The position numbers were made by a program, and so were the translations under genes. Shown piece after piece: positions 17,263 through 28,100 of a DNA stretch of 64,000 nucleotides; position 1 is the first letter of the stretch, and each line of letters begins with the position of its first letter. The notes under the pieces were generated by a model. The model was given only the letters and a program-made list of their open reading frames with translations. It did not search any database and had not been told where the DNA came from. The stretch comes from Pseudomonas japonica (GTDB lineage: Bacteria; Pseudomonadota; Gammaproteobacteria; Pseudomonadales; Pseudomonadaceae). The DNA is taken from NCBI RefSeq assembly GCF_900188455.1, contig NZ_FZOL01000016.1, forward strand, positions 62,001 through 126,000, read 5' to 3'.

Positions 17263-20200
17263 ATGGCCGATCTACCTGCTGTCGATACCCCTGACGAAAG
17301 CGCCGCGCCTGGCGACCTTCACTACCGTACGGTCAGCCAGCGCGTGCCGCGCTGGTTGATCGACAGTACCCCGCAACAGCGTCAGGCCCTGCGCGCCAGC
17401 GTGCCGAAGGCGATGCCCTGGCTGGCCGAGGCCGGGCAGAACCAGCCCGAGGCGGTCGCCGCCTTGCGCGAAGACGGGCAGCACCAGTACATCCACGGCC
17501 GCGCCGTGGAGGCGGTGCTGCAGGCACTGCCGAGTGTCGAGGCCTTTGCCGAGCCGCTGCTGCGCGCGGCGCTCAAGGAGCGCTTCGGCCTCGACCTGGA
17601 CGTGCGCCGGACCTTCCTGTTCAACGCAGTCCGCGCCCGTGCCGACGAAGCCTTGCTGGACAGCAGCGACCCCGTGGTCAAGGCCTTCCAGGTCGTGAAG
17701 GCCGCCACCCAGTCGTTGCTGGCCGCCGCCTTGCAGAACTTCGAAGCGTTCGAGGCGCAAACGGACGGCATGCGTGACGAGCACCGCCCTTCGGTGATCT
17801 TCATCAGCGACAGCGGCCTGCCCCTGGAGCCCGCCCGCGAGCTCGACCTGGTGCCCGAGCGCTTCGCTGCCCTGTGCCGTGAACTGGACATTGGCGGCCA
17901 GTACCAGCGGCGGATCGACGCGCTGTTTCACCCCCGGCCGGAGGCGGGCAACAGCGAGCAGGTAGCGACGGCGCGGCGCCAGGACTATTTCAAGCGCTTC
18001 GAGGTGTCGACCTTCCGTGTCAACCTGCACCTGGCCTGGCTGCAGTCCTGGGTCGGCCAGGGGCTGTACGACGACCTGCTGGAGGTGGCGAACAATGGCA
18101 AGGCCGAGGGCGAGCTCAAGCGTGCCGCGCTGAAACTCTGGGAGGTGCGGCTCAATGGCATCGTGCTGTTCTTCCGGCTGAGCAGCGAGGGCGCGCTGGC
18201 CGGCCGCCTGCTGGTGTACATGCCCGACGAACCGCGCCAGCCGTTCGAGGAATTCGAATCGATCCACGCGTTCAACCGCTCGCTCTGCGAGCGCTTGCGC
18301 GATGCTGCGTGGCGCAGGTACTTCCTGCGTTTCGTCCCGGCACGCGATCGCGACCGCCTGCTGCAGCGGATCCACCGTTCTCTCAATCCGAAAGTCTGGA
18401 ACCCGGGCGGCTGGTACGAAGAACGAGCCGATCCCCAGGCCATCCTGGGGCTGGGCCGGGAAGCGGTTTCCGGGCCGTTGTTCGACTACCTGCTGCAACG
18501 CAAGATCGCCGTGCTCAAGGACGATGGCCTGTTCCACGCCGTCCCCACCGCGGCAGAGGACCACAAGTCGGCCCAGGCCAAGGTCGAGTATTACCTCGGC
18601 ACCCTGTTCAACGTCCTCAACGTGGCCGCGTTCGTGGTTCCGGGGCTGGGCGAGGCGATGCTGGCGGTGAACGCGGCGATGCTCGGCTACGAGGTCTACG
18701 AAGGCTTCGACAGTCTGTCCAGGGGCGAGCGGGAAGAGGCCTGGGGCTATTTCATGGACGTCGGGGAAAACCTCGCGCTCATGGCCGCGATGGGCGCCGC
18801 GGGTGCGGCGGCGCGTCGCTTCGAGGTCAACCTGCCGCTGGCCGTGCGCAGCATGCGTCCGGTGACCCTGGCCGATGGCAGCGTGCGCCTGTGGAAGCCG
18901 GACCTGGCCCCCTTCGCCTACGAAGTGCGCCTGCCGCCTGACCTGAGCCCGGGCGAGAACGGTCTGTACAGTTGGCAGGGCAGCGAGTGGCTGGCGCTGG
19001 ACGGGCGTTATTACTCGGTGCGCACCCTGATGGGCGCGGAGCAGAGCTACAGCCTGATCCATCCCGAGCGGGCCTGGGCCTACGAGCCGGTGCTGCGTCA
19101 CAACGGCAACGGCGGCTGGCTGCACGAACTGGACACCCCGGAACAGTGGCACGGCCTGGAGCTGTTCCGCCGCCAGGGGCATCGCGAGGCCAGGGTCAGC
19201 GCCGAGCAGGCCCGGCGTGCGCTGCGTATCAGTGGCGTCAGCGAAGCGCAGTTGCGCCAGAGCCTCAAGGACAGCCGGCGGCCGCCGGCGCTGCTTACCG
19301 ATACCCTGCGCCGGCTGGAACTGGCCGATCGCCTGCGCGCCGCCGGCAGGCTGGAAAGCAGCGTCTTCGACAGTACCTACCGGGCCCGCCAGCCAGCGCT
19401 GTCGACGGCGGGGCGGGTGCTGCAGCACTCGTTCGCCAGTCTGCCGCACACCGTCATCGAGGAGATCATCGCTGGTGCGACAGGGCACGAGCTCAACGAA
19501 ATGGCCATCAGCAACCGGCTGCCCCTGCGCCTGGCGGAGGAAGCGCGCAGCTACCAGCAGCAGGTGCGCATTGCCCGTGCCTGCGAGGGCCTTTACCTGG
19601 ATGTCGAGGCCAGCCCGGACACGGCCTGTCTGTTGCTGCATGGCCTGGAGAGCCTGAGAGACTGGCCGGCGGACCTGCGCATCGGCCTGTACGAGCCCGC
19701 ACCTGGTGGCCGGCGACTGGCGGGCATCGGCCGCGGGCCTGGCGAGGAAACGCGGATCGTCTTGAGTGGGCAGCGGCCGCGGGATTTCAGCCAGACCTTG
19801 TTCGACGCCATCCCCGACGCGACCCGCCGCGCGCTCGGATTCGACACGGCCGCCAATCTGCGTGAAGCCTTGCAGGAGCAACCCCTGGCCGCGCGCCAGC
19901 GCCTGCGCCAGTGGCTGGGGATGCAGCCGCTCAAGCCGGGGTTTCGCTCGCCCATGCGCCTGGCACACGGGCGCATCGGCTATCCCCTCAGCGGTCGCGG
20001 CGATCCGTTCTTCACCGAGGACGAACTGCTGGACAAGCTGCGCCTGCTGGAGCTGGACGACCTGTACGCCGAGGACGCCCTGCAGGCGTTGTATCGCGCC
20101 GGACTGGATCGCGGGGTCATCAGTGTGCGCCTGGACCGCATGCTCAATGAAATGCTGGTGTTGCGCGAGTGTTTCGATCGCTGGGCCCTGGAGTCGGCGG

Positions 20201-23200
20201 GCGAGGCGCTGGGCGAGGCGCGCCAGCGCAGTCGCCAGCGGATCGGCGAGGCGTTGTGGAGCTTCTGGCGGCACGGTCTGCTGCCCGAACTCGGACGACC
20301 GATGGCACGCCTGACGCTGTGGCAGGTGCACCTGGCGGACCTGCCGTCGCAGTTGCCGCGATTCCTCGGTGAGCGGGTGCGCGAGGTGCTCCTGGACGAT
20401 GTCCTGTCCTCTGCTGGCGACGTCGCCGGGCAAGTCGTCGACGAGGACCGCTTGCAAGGTTTCGCCACGCTGTTTCCCAACCTGACCGCGCTGGACATCC
20501 GCAGTGGCGACTGGGGGGCGGGGCTGGTGCAGCAGGTGGTCCGGACCTGGCCGCGGCTGACGGCACTCGGCCTGCGCGAGCTCGGCGGCCTGATCAGCCA
20601 TCAGGACCTGCGCGCCGTCGCCACCTTGCCCTGGTTGCGCCGGCTCTCGTTGCGCGGCAGCCGCCTGGGCGACATGCCGGTGACGGCGCTGAACGGCCTG
20701 GTCCTGGAGTACCTCGGGCTCGACCTGCTCGGTCTGGAGGAGTGGCCGCAGTGGCTGGACAACATGGCCCTGGACCGCATCGGCGAGCTGTCGCTGGTCG
20801 GCAATCAGCTGCGCGAACTGCCACCCGCGGTGCTCACCGACGGCGACCACGTGGCCAGACCCATGCGCATGTTCCTGCAGGGCAACCGCTTCAATCACCA
20901 GGCCCTGCTCGACATGGCCCTGGCACAACGCTTCCAGGGACGCTTCATTTTCGAGCTGGACCTCTCCGCGCACATGACCGATGCACTGTACCAGCGCGTC
21001 CTGGAGCGCGCGCAACTGCACGCGGCCCTGCAGGCATGGGCCGATCCGGTGCAGGTCTCGGGGGCGCCGGATCCCGGTCGCCTGGCCTGTCGGCAACGCA
21101 TTTCCGCGGTCCTCCTCGACTTCTGGCGCGAGGACGCACGCGGCACGTTCATACCCGCGCTGAACCTGGACAACTTCGAACTGGACGACTTCCCCGACGA
21201 CCTCCCGCCGTTCTTCGCGCCACGGGTGCGGCGCCTGGAACTGAGCCGCTTTCGCGCCGGACCCGGAACGCTGGAGCGCTTTCTCCGGCAGTTGCCGCAG
21301 TTGCGTCAACTGGTCCTGGTCGCGGGCGACGCCAGCCTTGCCGGTGTCCCCGAATACCTCGCGTCCTTCACGTACTTGCGCCAGCTGGCGCTGCTGCGCA
21401 TGAACCTGACCATCGACCAGGCCGCCATGCAGGTCTTCGCGCGCATGCCGGCGCTGTCCTCGCTGCACCTGGATGGCAACCGCCTTGGCCAGATCAGCGA
21501 CGTCTCCGCGCTCGGCCAGCGTTTCCTGAGCACGCTCAGGCTGGCGCAGATGGAGATCACCAGCTGGCCCGCGTGGATCGATTCGCTGTTGCCCAATGGT
21601 GTCGGCCTGCTGTGCCTGGACGACAACCAGCTCGCCGCGCTGCCTGCCCATCTTCTGGAAAACCGTGCGCTGGACACCGGCGCGGTGGAAATCTCCCTGC
21701 GCAACAACCCGTTGCCCCGGGAGGTCTTGCTTCAGGCGCACCTGTCGCAGTTTCCGGGGCGCCCCTACACCTTCATCCTCGATCTTCCCGGCGATATCAG
21801 CGCGATGGACAGGGGCACGCCACCCATGGAAGTGGGGCCGCCCAATACACCGGAAATGGAAACCCTGCCGTCGGACGATGAGCCCGTCAGCTCCTGGCAG
21901 GAGTTGCTCGACCGGTTGAGCCTGCTGGAGCTGGACCTGGGCTTTGCCGGCTCCGCGCTGCAGGCGCTGCACCGCATCGGGCTGGACCGGGAGGCGATCG
22001 GCGCGCGCCTCGACCAGTTGTTCGACGAGCGCGAAGCGTTGCGTCACTACCTCGAACGCTGGGCGAGCGAAGTCGTGCCTGATGCGCTGAGCGAAAGCCG
22101 TCAGCGCAGTCGCGAGCGGATTGCCAGCGCCCTGTGGGACCAGTGGCGCCGCACGCTGCTGCCGGAGTTCGAGCGGCCGCTGGCGCCGCTGGTGCTGTGG
22201 CAGGTGCAACTGGCCGACCTGCCACCGGCGCTGCCGGACTTTCTGCGCACGCGGGTCCGTTCGGTGCTGCTGGACGATGCCATCCTGCGCGAGGGCGGGG
22301 AGGCCGGGCGGGTCATCGGCGAAGCCGAATTTCACGCCTTCGCCGCGCAGTTCGCCAACCTGACGTCGCTGGACATCCGCGCCGGGCAGTGGGCCCCCGG
22401 CCTGGTCCGGTGGCTGACGCAGGCCTGGCCGCAACTCGAGGCCGTGGGCCTGCGCGAGATGACCGGCATGCTCGGGCACCAGGACTTGCGTGGGCTGGTC
22501 GCCTTGCCGCAACTGCGCCGCCTGGAGTTGCGCGGCAGCCGTCTGCGCGAGATGCCGGCCGCGACGCTGCACGGGGCGAATCTCGACTACCTGGGCCTGG
22601 ACTGGCTCGACCTGCAGGAATGGCCGCAGTGGCTGGGCAGCCCGGCGCTGGCACGGATCGGCGAGCTGTCGCTGGTCGGCAACCAGTTGAGCGAGATGCC
22701 GCTGCGCATCCTCACCGAGATCGGCACCCAGCCCAGGCCCCTGCGCATCGCCGCGCAGGGCAATCAGTTCGGCCACCAGGCCTTGCTCGACATGCTCCTG
22801 GCCGAGCGCTTCCGTGGCCGTTTCAGCTTCGACCTGAACCTGTCCCCGGCACTGGCCGACGTGCTCCACCAGCGGGTCATGGAGCGCGTGCAGTTGCAGG
22901 CCGCCCTGGAACTGTGGATCGATCCGGCGCTGACGCCGGTCATGCGTGACCCCGATCAACTGGTCTATCGGCACCGGGTCGCCGGCGAGCTGCTGAACTA
23001 CTGGCGCGAGGAAGTACGCGGCGGCAGCAGCGCCATACTGAGCCTGGACAGCCTCGTGCTGGACGATTTTCCGGGGAACCTGCCCGCGTTCTTCTATACC
23101 CGGGTGCAGCGCCTGGACCTGTCCCGTTTCTTTGGCGGGGCGGCCAGCCTGGAGCGCTTCATCGGGCAGTTCGCGCAGTTGCGCGAACTGTCGCTGATCA

Positions 23201-24609
23201 GGGGCGAGCCGGCCCTGACGAGCGTGCCTGTCTACCTCGAACGCTTCACCGAACTGCGCGAGCTGGCGCTGGTGCACATGGGCCTGAGCGTCGATCAGGC
23301 CGCCATGGAGTCCTTTGCCCGCCTGCCCCTGCTGTCGTCGTTGCAGCTCGACGGCAATCGCCTGGGCGAGATCACCGATGTGTCCATGCTCAGCCAGCGC
23401 TTCTTCGGTTTTCTCAGTCTGGCGCGGATGCAGATCCAGACCTGGCCGAACTGGCTCAGCGCGCTGCTGCCCGACGCGGTCGAACTGCTGTGCCTGGATG
23501 ACAACCAGCTCAGCGAGCTGCCGCAGCGTCTACTGGAGAACCGGCGCACGGCAAGCGGGGCGGTCGAGATCTCCCTGCGCAACAACCCGCTGACCCGGGA
23601 GACGCTGATTCGCGCGCACACCTCGCAGCATTACGACCGGCCGTTTTCCTTCACCCTCGACCTGCCCGAGGACATCGCCGCGATGGAGCGCGAGGTACAC
23701 ACATCGGACTCCGACGACAGCGATTCGCTGGCGGACGACCCGATGACGGACGACGATCCATTCAGCACCTGGCAGACCGGCCGGGCTGACCAGGACCTGC
23801 GCAACCAGTTGATCTGGAGTGGCCTGGCTGCCCGTGGCGACGCCGGATCGCTGCTGGGGCTGGTGGCACAGCTGCGGTTCAGCGCCGACTATCGCTCCCA
23901 GGTCACCCGTCCCGAACTGATCGAGCGGGTCTGGACCGTGCTGACCGCCGTCGCACGGGACGTCGAGCTGCGCCAGACCCTCAACGGCATGGCCGAGGAA
24001 CCCTTGCAGCAGGCGCACAGCCATGAAACCTGCCCGGACGGCGTTCGCCTGGAGTTCAACCAGATGGAATTCCAGGTCCATACCCGGCAGGCCCTGCTCG
24101 ATGTCACCGACGCCGACCGCGGGCCGGCGCTGTTTCGCCTGATGCGCGGCATTTTCCGCGCGCAGACCCTGGACCGCATCGCCCGTGAGCAGAGCAACGG
24201 GCGTGACGAGGCTGAAGTGCGTCTGGCCTATCGACTGCGTTGGGCCGACACCCTGCAGTTGCCGATGCCGCCGCGCAGCATGCTGTATCGCGGCGCGGCC
24301 AACCTGGCGCCCGGCGAGCTGGACCAGGCCATGACCCGTCTGCAACTGGAGGAAGCCGGGCCCGAACTGCAGCGCTTCGCCGGGCAGTGCGATTTCTGGG
24401 TGGGTTACCTGCGCGAGACCTTCGCCGCGCGCTTCAACGCCCTCAGGCGGAACTACGAAGCCGCGGTGCTCAACGTCACCGATGCCTACCCGGATGAAAG
24501 CGTCGAGCAGTCATCGGCAAGGATCACCGCGCTGGAGCAGACCTTCGGGCAGGACGAGCAGGCCCTGCTCGAACACCTGACCCTCGAGTACGCGATGAGC
24601 ACCGCTTGA
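17263..24609 (+). CDS. Giant NEL-type E3 ubiquitin ligase with duplicated LRR region (copy 3)
   Basis: 2448-aa member of the array, about 626 residues longer than its neighbours. The N-terminal region (LDLDVRRTFLFN, VWNPGGWYEE, AAFVVPGLGEAMLAVNAA) matches copies 1 and 2. The segment starting ELLDKLRLLELDDLYAED at about residue 922 and running through both LRR blocks recurs from about residue 1547 (LLDRLSLLELDLGFAG), so the protein has four LRR blocks. The linker contains TSDSDDSDSLADD. The NEL domain is intact, with catalytic C2257 in TCPDGVRLEFNQME. The reading frame is unbroken throughout. The start is the ATG at 17263 with GAGAGGG upstream. Role by family: Cys-based E3 ligase acting in a eukaryotic host; targets unknown. 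Confidence 0.9.
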   Translation: MADLPAVDTPDESAAPGDLHYRTVSQRVPRWLIDSTPQQRQALRASVPKAMPWLAEAGQNQPEAVAALREDGQHQYIHGRAVEAVLQALPSVEAFAEPLLRAALKERFGLDLDVRRTFLFNAVRARADEALLDSSDPVVKAFQVVKAATQSLLAAALQNFEAFEAQTDGMRDEHRPSVIFISDSGLPLEPARELDLVPERFAALCRELDIGGQYQRRIDALFHPRPEAGNSEQVATARRQDYFKRFEVSTFRVNLHLAWLQSWVGQGLYDDLLEVANNGKAEGELKRAALKLWEVRLNGIVLFFRLSSEGALAGRLLVYMPDEPRQPFEEFESIHAFNRSLCERLRDAAWRRYFLRFVPARDRDRLLQRIHRSLNPKVWNPGGWYEERADPQAILGLGREAVSGPLFDYLLQRKIAVLKDDGLFHAVPTAAEDHKSAQAKVEYYLGTLFNVLNVAAFVVPGLGEAMLAVNAAMLGYEVYEGFDSLSRGEREEAWGYFMDVGENLALMAAMGAAGAAARRFEVNLPLAVRSMRPVTLADGSVRLWKPDLAPFAYEVRLPPDLSPGENGLYSWQGSEWLALDGRYYSVRTLMGAEQSYSLIHPERAWAYEPVLRHNGNGGWLHELDTPEQWHGLELFRRQGHREARVSAEQARRALRISGVSEAQLRQSLKDSRRPPALLTDTLRRLELADRLRAAGRLESSVFDSTYRARQPALSTAGRVLQHSFASLPHTVIEEIIAGATGHELNEMAISNRLPLRLAEEARSYQQQVRIARACEGLYLDVEASPDTACLLLHGLESLRDWPADLRIGLYEPAPGGRRLAGIGRGPGEETRIVLSGQRPRDFSQTLFDAIPDATRRALGFDTAANLREALQEQPLAARQRLRQWLGMQPLKPGFRSPMRLAHGRIGYPLSGRGDPFFTEDELLDKLRLLELDDLYAEDALQALYRAGLDRGVISVRLDRMLNEMLVLRECFDRWALESAGEALGEARQRSRQRIGEALWSFWRHGLLPELGRPMARLTLWQVHLADLPSQLPRFLGERVREVLLDDVLSSAGDVAGQVVDEDRLQGFATLFPNLTALDIRSGDWGAGLVQQVVRTWPRLTALGLRELGGLISHQDLRAVATLPWLRRLSLRGSRLGDMPVTALNGLVLEYLGLDLLGLEEWPQWLDNMALDRIGELSLVGNQLRELPPAVLTDGDHVARPMRMFLQGNRFNHQALLDMALAQRFQGRFIFELDLSAHMTDALYQRVLERAQLHAALQAWADPVQVSGAPDPGRLACRQRISAVLLDFWREDARGTFIPALNLDNFELDDFPDDLPPFFAPRVRRLELSRFRAGPGTLERFLRQLPQLRQLVLVAGDASLAGVPEYLASFTYLRQLALLRMNLTIDQAAMQVFARMPALSSLHLDGNRLGQISDVSALGQRFLSTLRLAQMEITSWPAWIDSLLPNGVGLLCLDDNQLAALPAHLLENRALDTGAVEISLRNNPLPREVLLQAHLSQFPGRPYTFILDLPGDISAMDRGTPPMEVGPPNTPEMETLPSDDEPVSSWQELLDRLSLLELDLGFAGSALQALHRIGLDREAIGARLDQLFDEREALRHYLERWASEVVPDALSESRQRSRERIASALWDQWRRTLLPEFERPLAPLVLWQVQLADLPPALPDFLRTRVRSVLLDDAILREGGEAGRVIGEAEFHAFAAQFANLTSLDIRAGQWAPGLVRWLTQAWPQLEAVGLREMTGMLGHQDLRGLVALPQLRRLELRGSRLREMPAATLHGANLDYLGLDWLDLQEWPQWLGSPALARIGELSLVGNQLSEMPLRILTEIGTQPRPLRIAAQGNQFGHQALLDMLLAERFRGRFSFDLNLSPALADVLHQRVMERVQLQAALELWIDPALTPVMRDPDQLVYRHRVAGELLNYWREEVRGGSSAILSLDSLVLDDFPGNLPAFFYTRVQRLDLSRFFGGAASLERFIGQFAQLRELSLIRGEPALTSVPVYLERFTELRELALVHMGLSVDQAAMESFARLPLLSSLQLDGNRLGEITDVSMLSQRFFGFLSLARMQIQTWPNWLSALLPDAVELLCLDDNQLSELPQRLLENRRTASGAVEISLRNNPLTRETLIRAHTSQHYDRPFSFTLDLPEDIAAMEREVHTSDSDDSDSLADDPMTDDDPFSTWQTGRADQDLRNQLIWSGLAARGDAGSLLGLVAQLRFSADYRSQVTRPELIERVWTVLTAVARDVELRQTLNGMAEEPLQQAHSHETCPDGVRLEFNQMEFQVHTRQALLDVTDADRGPALFRLMRGIFRAQTLDRIAREQSNGRDEAEVRLAYRLRWADTLQLPMPPRSMLYRGAANLAPGELDQAMTRLQLEEAGPELQRFAGQCDFWVGYLRETFAARFNALRRNYEAAVLNVTDAYPDESVEQSSARITALEQTFGQDEQALLEHLTLEYAMSTA
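20026..23670 (+). repeat. In-frame tandem duplication inside NEL copy 3
   Basis: Two direct units of about 1.8 kb: 20026 to about 21800 and 21901 to about 23670. Each encodes the helical LLDKLRLLEL segment, the LWQVQLADLP stretch, LRR block A, a helical spacer and LRR block B ending in LDLPGDISAM or LDLPEDIAAM. The second unit has diverged in many residues, so the duplication is not a recent assembly artefact. The offset is about 625 codons. Confidence 0.85.
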
Positions 24610-24619
24610 GTCCGGCAGG

Positions 24620-24643
24620 GCGCCGGGGTTGATGCTCCGGCGC
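24620..24643. terminator. Hairpin between convergent NEL copy 3 and VOC gene
   Basis: Stem GCGCCGG / CCGGCGC with a 10-base loop, in the 34 bases that separate two convergent stop codons. It is a plausible shared terminator without a T-tract. Confidence 0.5.
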
Positions 24644-25006
24644 TCAATCGTCCAGCTGGCAGAAGCGCAGGCGATTGCCGCACGGGTCGGCCACCTCCAT
24701 CTGCCGGCCCCAGCCGACATCGACCGCGGAGGGTCTGGCGTAGCCATGGCGTCTGGCGGCCAGTTCCTGCTCCAGCGCGGCGATGTCGGCGACCGGCAGG
24801 AACACCGTCGAGCCCGGGGTGGCATCGCCATAGTGCTCGGTCAGGTGCAGGACCACATCGTCGCGGCGGATCTGCACGTACAACGGCAGGTCCGCGGCGA
24901 AACGGTGCTCCCATTCCAGGGTGAAACCGAGGAAATCCAGGTAGAAGGCCTTGCTGTGTTCGACGCTGAACATGCGCAGGACGGGAATGGCGCGTTGCAG
25001 ATTCAT
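24644..25006 (-). CDS. VOC-superfamily (glyoxalase/bleomycin-resistance-like) protein
   Basis: 120-aa single-domain vicinal-oxygen-chelate protein. The sequence begins NLQRAIPVLRMFSVEHSKAF and carries the FYLDFLGF, VVLHLTEHYGDATPGS and VADPCGNRLRFCQ segments expected of bleomycin-resistance/glyoxalase-type folds. The substrate is not predictable; proteins of this family bind metals or hydrophobic compounds, or modify electrophiles. It is transcribed against the flow of the NEL array, between copies 3 and 4, with its start 160 bp from the start of copy 4. I see no reason to link it to the ligases functionally. Confidence 0.85.
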   Translation of the reverse strand: MNLQRAIPVLRMFSVEHSKAFYLDFLGFTLEWEHRFAADLPLYVQIRRDDVVLHLTEHYGDATPGSTVFLPVADIAALEQELAARRHGYARPSAVDVGWGRQMEVADPCGNRLRFCQLDD

Positions 25007-25089
25007 GCGGGTGCTCCGAAGGATTGAAACAGGGTGTTATTTATATGCGAAAAGCGCCTGAATTGCTGATCGCTGAGGGGGCGATCCGA

Positions 25090-25165
25090 CAAGGATTTTG
25101 CGATGTTTTCCGCCCCGTCGGCTGGCTAGGCTGGAACGCCAAATCAGCAAGGACAGGTGATTCGA
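25090..25165 (+). promoter_or_regulatory. Diverged leader of NEL copy 4
   Basis: Faint relic of the leaders of copies 1-3: GGATTTTGCGATGTTTTCCG in place of the TTTGCCATTTTTAA block, then GGCTAGGCTGGAACGCC in place of TAGCCTGAACGCCC. CAAGGACAG at 25148-25156 has lost only the last base of CANGGANG and overlaps the ribosome binding site. The upstream half of the leader is not recognisable. Confidence 0.4.
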
Positions 25166-28100
25166 ATGTCGCTATCAGATGGAACCGTGGCACCTCGGGA
25201 CGAGGAGGCGAGCCGTCATCGGCTGGGCTACGAGGCGATACGCAGCCGGGTGCCGGCATGGTTGCTCGACGCGACCGGCGAAGCGCGCAAGGCCATGGGC
25301 GAGCAGGGCCGGGAGGCGCTGCCCTGGGTCTCGGCGGCCATGGCCAGCATGCCGCAGGTGGTCGCGCACCTGCATCAGGACTACCTGGAGCACCTGGCCC
25401 TGAAGGCGCAGGTCGACACCTGGCTGGGCACGTTGTCCGACCCGCAGCGCTTCGCCGAGCCCTTGCTGGCGGCGGCGCTGCGTGACAGGTTCGGCGTCGA
25501 TGTGGACGTGCGCCGCACCTGGCTGCTGCACCCCCGGCGGATGCAGACCGACGACTCGTTCCTCACCGCATCGCGGGACTGGATGGTGGAAAGCTTCAAG
25601 GCCTTCCGGGTGGCGTGCCAGCCCTTGCTCGGCATGGCTCTGCAGAATTTCGAAGCCTGGGAAAGCGCGCCGGGCGGCATGGACCTGGCGGTGACCAAGG
25701 CACGGATCTTCACGGTCGAGCCGGGGCAGGCGCTCTGGGATGGGGCGATCCTCGACATCAAGCCCGAAGCGTTCGCCGCGTTGTGCCGCGAACTCGACCT
25801 GGGTCGGCGTTACCAGGAACTGATTGGCCAGACCTTCGCGCCCGCGGCCGATGCGGGTGCCGCTGCACCCTCGGCGCGGGCCGAGCGCGAGGATATCTTC
25901 CAGTGCCACGAGCGCAGCGGACTGCTGGTCCTGCTGCACCTGGCGCGGATGCAGGGGCGTATCGGCGAGACGGCTTACCAGGCCGTGCTGAAGCTGGTGC
26001 ATGGCTTCGCCTCGACGCTCGACGGCGTGGCGTTCGAAAGCGGCAGCCTGACTCTGTGGAACGTCGAGCTGAGCGGTATCGTGGTGTTCGGCGGCGATCG
26101 CACGGCAAGGACGGCGCCTGACCGCATCGTCGTGTACATCCCCGGCGACCCGGTCGAGCCGCTGCGCGAGCACGCCTCGTTCCTCGACTTCCGTGCCCAC
26201 CTGCGTGACCGCCTGTTGCAGGCCGACTATCAGGCGTTCTTCCAGCGCTTCATCCCGTTGCGCCAGCGCGCGCGGCTTCTCGACAAGCTGCGCCAGGCCT
26301 TCCACCCCAAGGTGTGGAACCCGGGTGGCTGGTACGAAGAAGTGCTGGATCGCCAGGCCAGCCTGCCGTTTCGCGAGGGATCGCTGGAGGTGCCGTTGAT
26401 GCCGACGCTGTTGCGGCGCAAGATCGCCCGCCTCAAGGATGACGGCCTGTTTCTCGCGGTGCCGACCGCCACCCAGGATCACAAGAGCCTGGCGCAGAAG
26501 CTCGACTTTTTCGCCCAGGCGGGTCTGTTCACCCTCAATGCCCTGGCGTTCTCGGTACCGGTACTGGGCGCGGCGATGCTGGTGTTCAGCAGCGCGCAGC
26601 TGGCGCACGAGGTCTACGAGGGCATCGGCGAGTGGACCCGCGACGAGCGCGAGCAGGCCTGGGGCTATCTGCTCGATGTCGTGGAAAACCTCGTCCTGGT
26701 CGCTGCCCTGGGCGGCGCGCAGGAGGCGCGGCCAGGCATTGCGGCGCACGAGCTGCCACGCCTGCCCACGGTCCTGCAGCCACTGCGCCAGGCCGATGGC
26801 GGCATGCGCCTGTGGTCGCGCAACCTGGCGCCGTTCGCCCACGACATCATCCTGCCTGGCAACCTCAAAGCGGATGTCCGCGGCCTCTACCGCTATCAGG
26901 GCAGGCAGTGGCTGGCGCTGGACGGGCGGCATTATTCGGTGCTCGCGGATGCGCGGGGCGCTGCATATCTGGAGCATCCGCGGCGCATCGACGCCCACCG
27001 GCCGAGCGTGCGCTACCACGGTGGCGGGGTGTGGCTGCACGAGCTGGACCAGCCGCGCGGATGGTCGGGGTTGCAACTGTTCCAGCGCTTCGGCGCGGTG
27101 GCCGCCGGGCTCGACGAAACCGAGGCCAGGCAACTGCTGGTCATCAGCGGCTGTCACGAATCGGCGTTGCGCCAGACCCTGGTCGACGGCCAGCGTCCGC
27201 CAGCGTTGCTGCTCGACTGTCTGGAGCGCTACAAGATCCATCGCGACCTGGCGGGCGGTGAAGAGGTGCTGAGTGCCGAGCACCATGCCCGCCTGTTCGA
27301 GATGCGCTATGAGTCCCCGGTGGCGCTGCCGAGCCTCGAGCAGAGGGTCCTGCTGCGCGACTTCGCGGGGCTGCCGCGGCGCATCGTCCAGGAGTTGCTG
27401 GCCCATGCCAGCGAGGCGGAGCGGGCGTTGATCGGCGAGCGGCAACGAGTGCCGCAACGCCTGGCCGAGGAAGCGCGCCTGTACCTGCAGAGCGTGCGCC
27501 TGGCGCGGGCCTACGAAGGTCTGTACCTGCCGCCGCTGAGCAACAACGACAGTACCCGGCTGATCCTGCACAGCCTGGCGGCGCTGCCCGGCTGGGCCGA
27601 ACAGTATCGCATCGAGATCCGCGGGCTGCGGGTCAACGGGCCGTTGCTCGACAGCATCGGACCGAGCCCGGCGGTGCACCGCCGGGTCCTGGTGAAAAGC
27701 CTCGAGGGCTATCGCACGGCGGAAGAGCCCGAGGTGGCCGCCACCGACCTGTTCAGTGTCGTGCTGCGTACCCTCACCGTGGCTCAGCGCGGCGCGCTGG
27801 GGCTGGAGCCCACGGCAACCAGGGAAGCGCTGCGCGGCAAGGTCATGGCCCGTCCGCTGGGGCGTCCGGCGCTGCGCAAGGTGCTGCACATGCAGTCGGT
27901 GCGTCCGGCCATGCGCTCGCCGATGCGCCTGGCCAACGGGCGCAGGGGTTACCCCCTCAGTGGCGGGGGCAGGCTGGAGCCGCTGGTCAGCGAGAACACC
28001 CTGCTGGACAAGATCCGCCTGCTGGAACTGCCGGACCTGTTCGCCGGCGATCTGTTGCAGCAGCTGCGCGGCGCTGCCCTCGATGACCCGGCCATCGATG

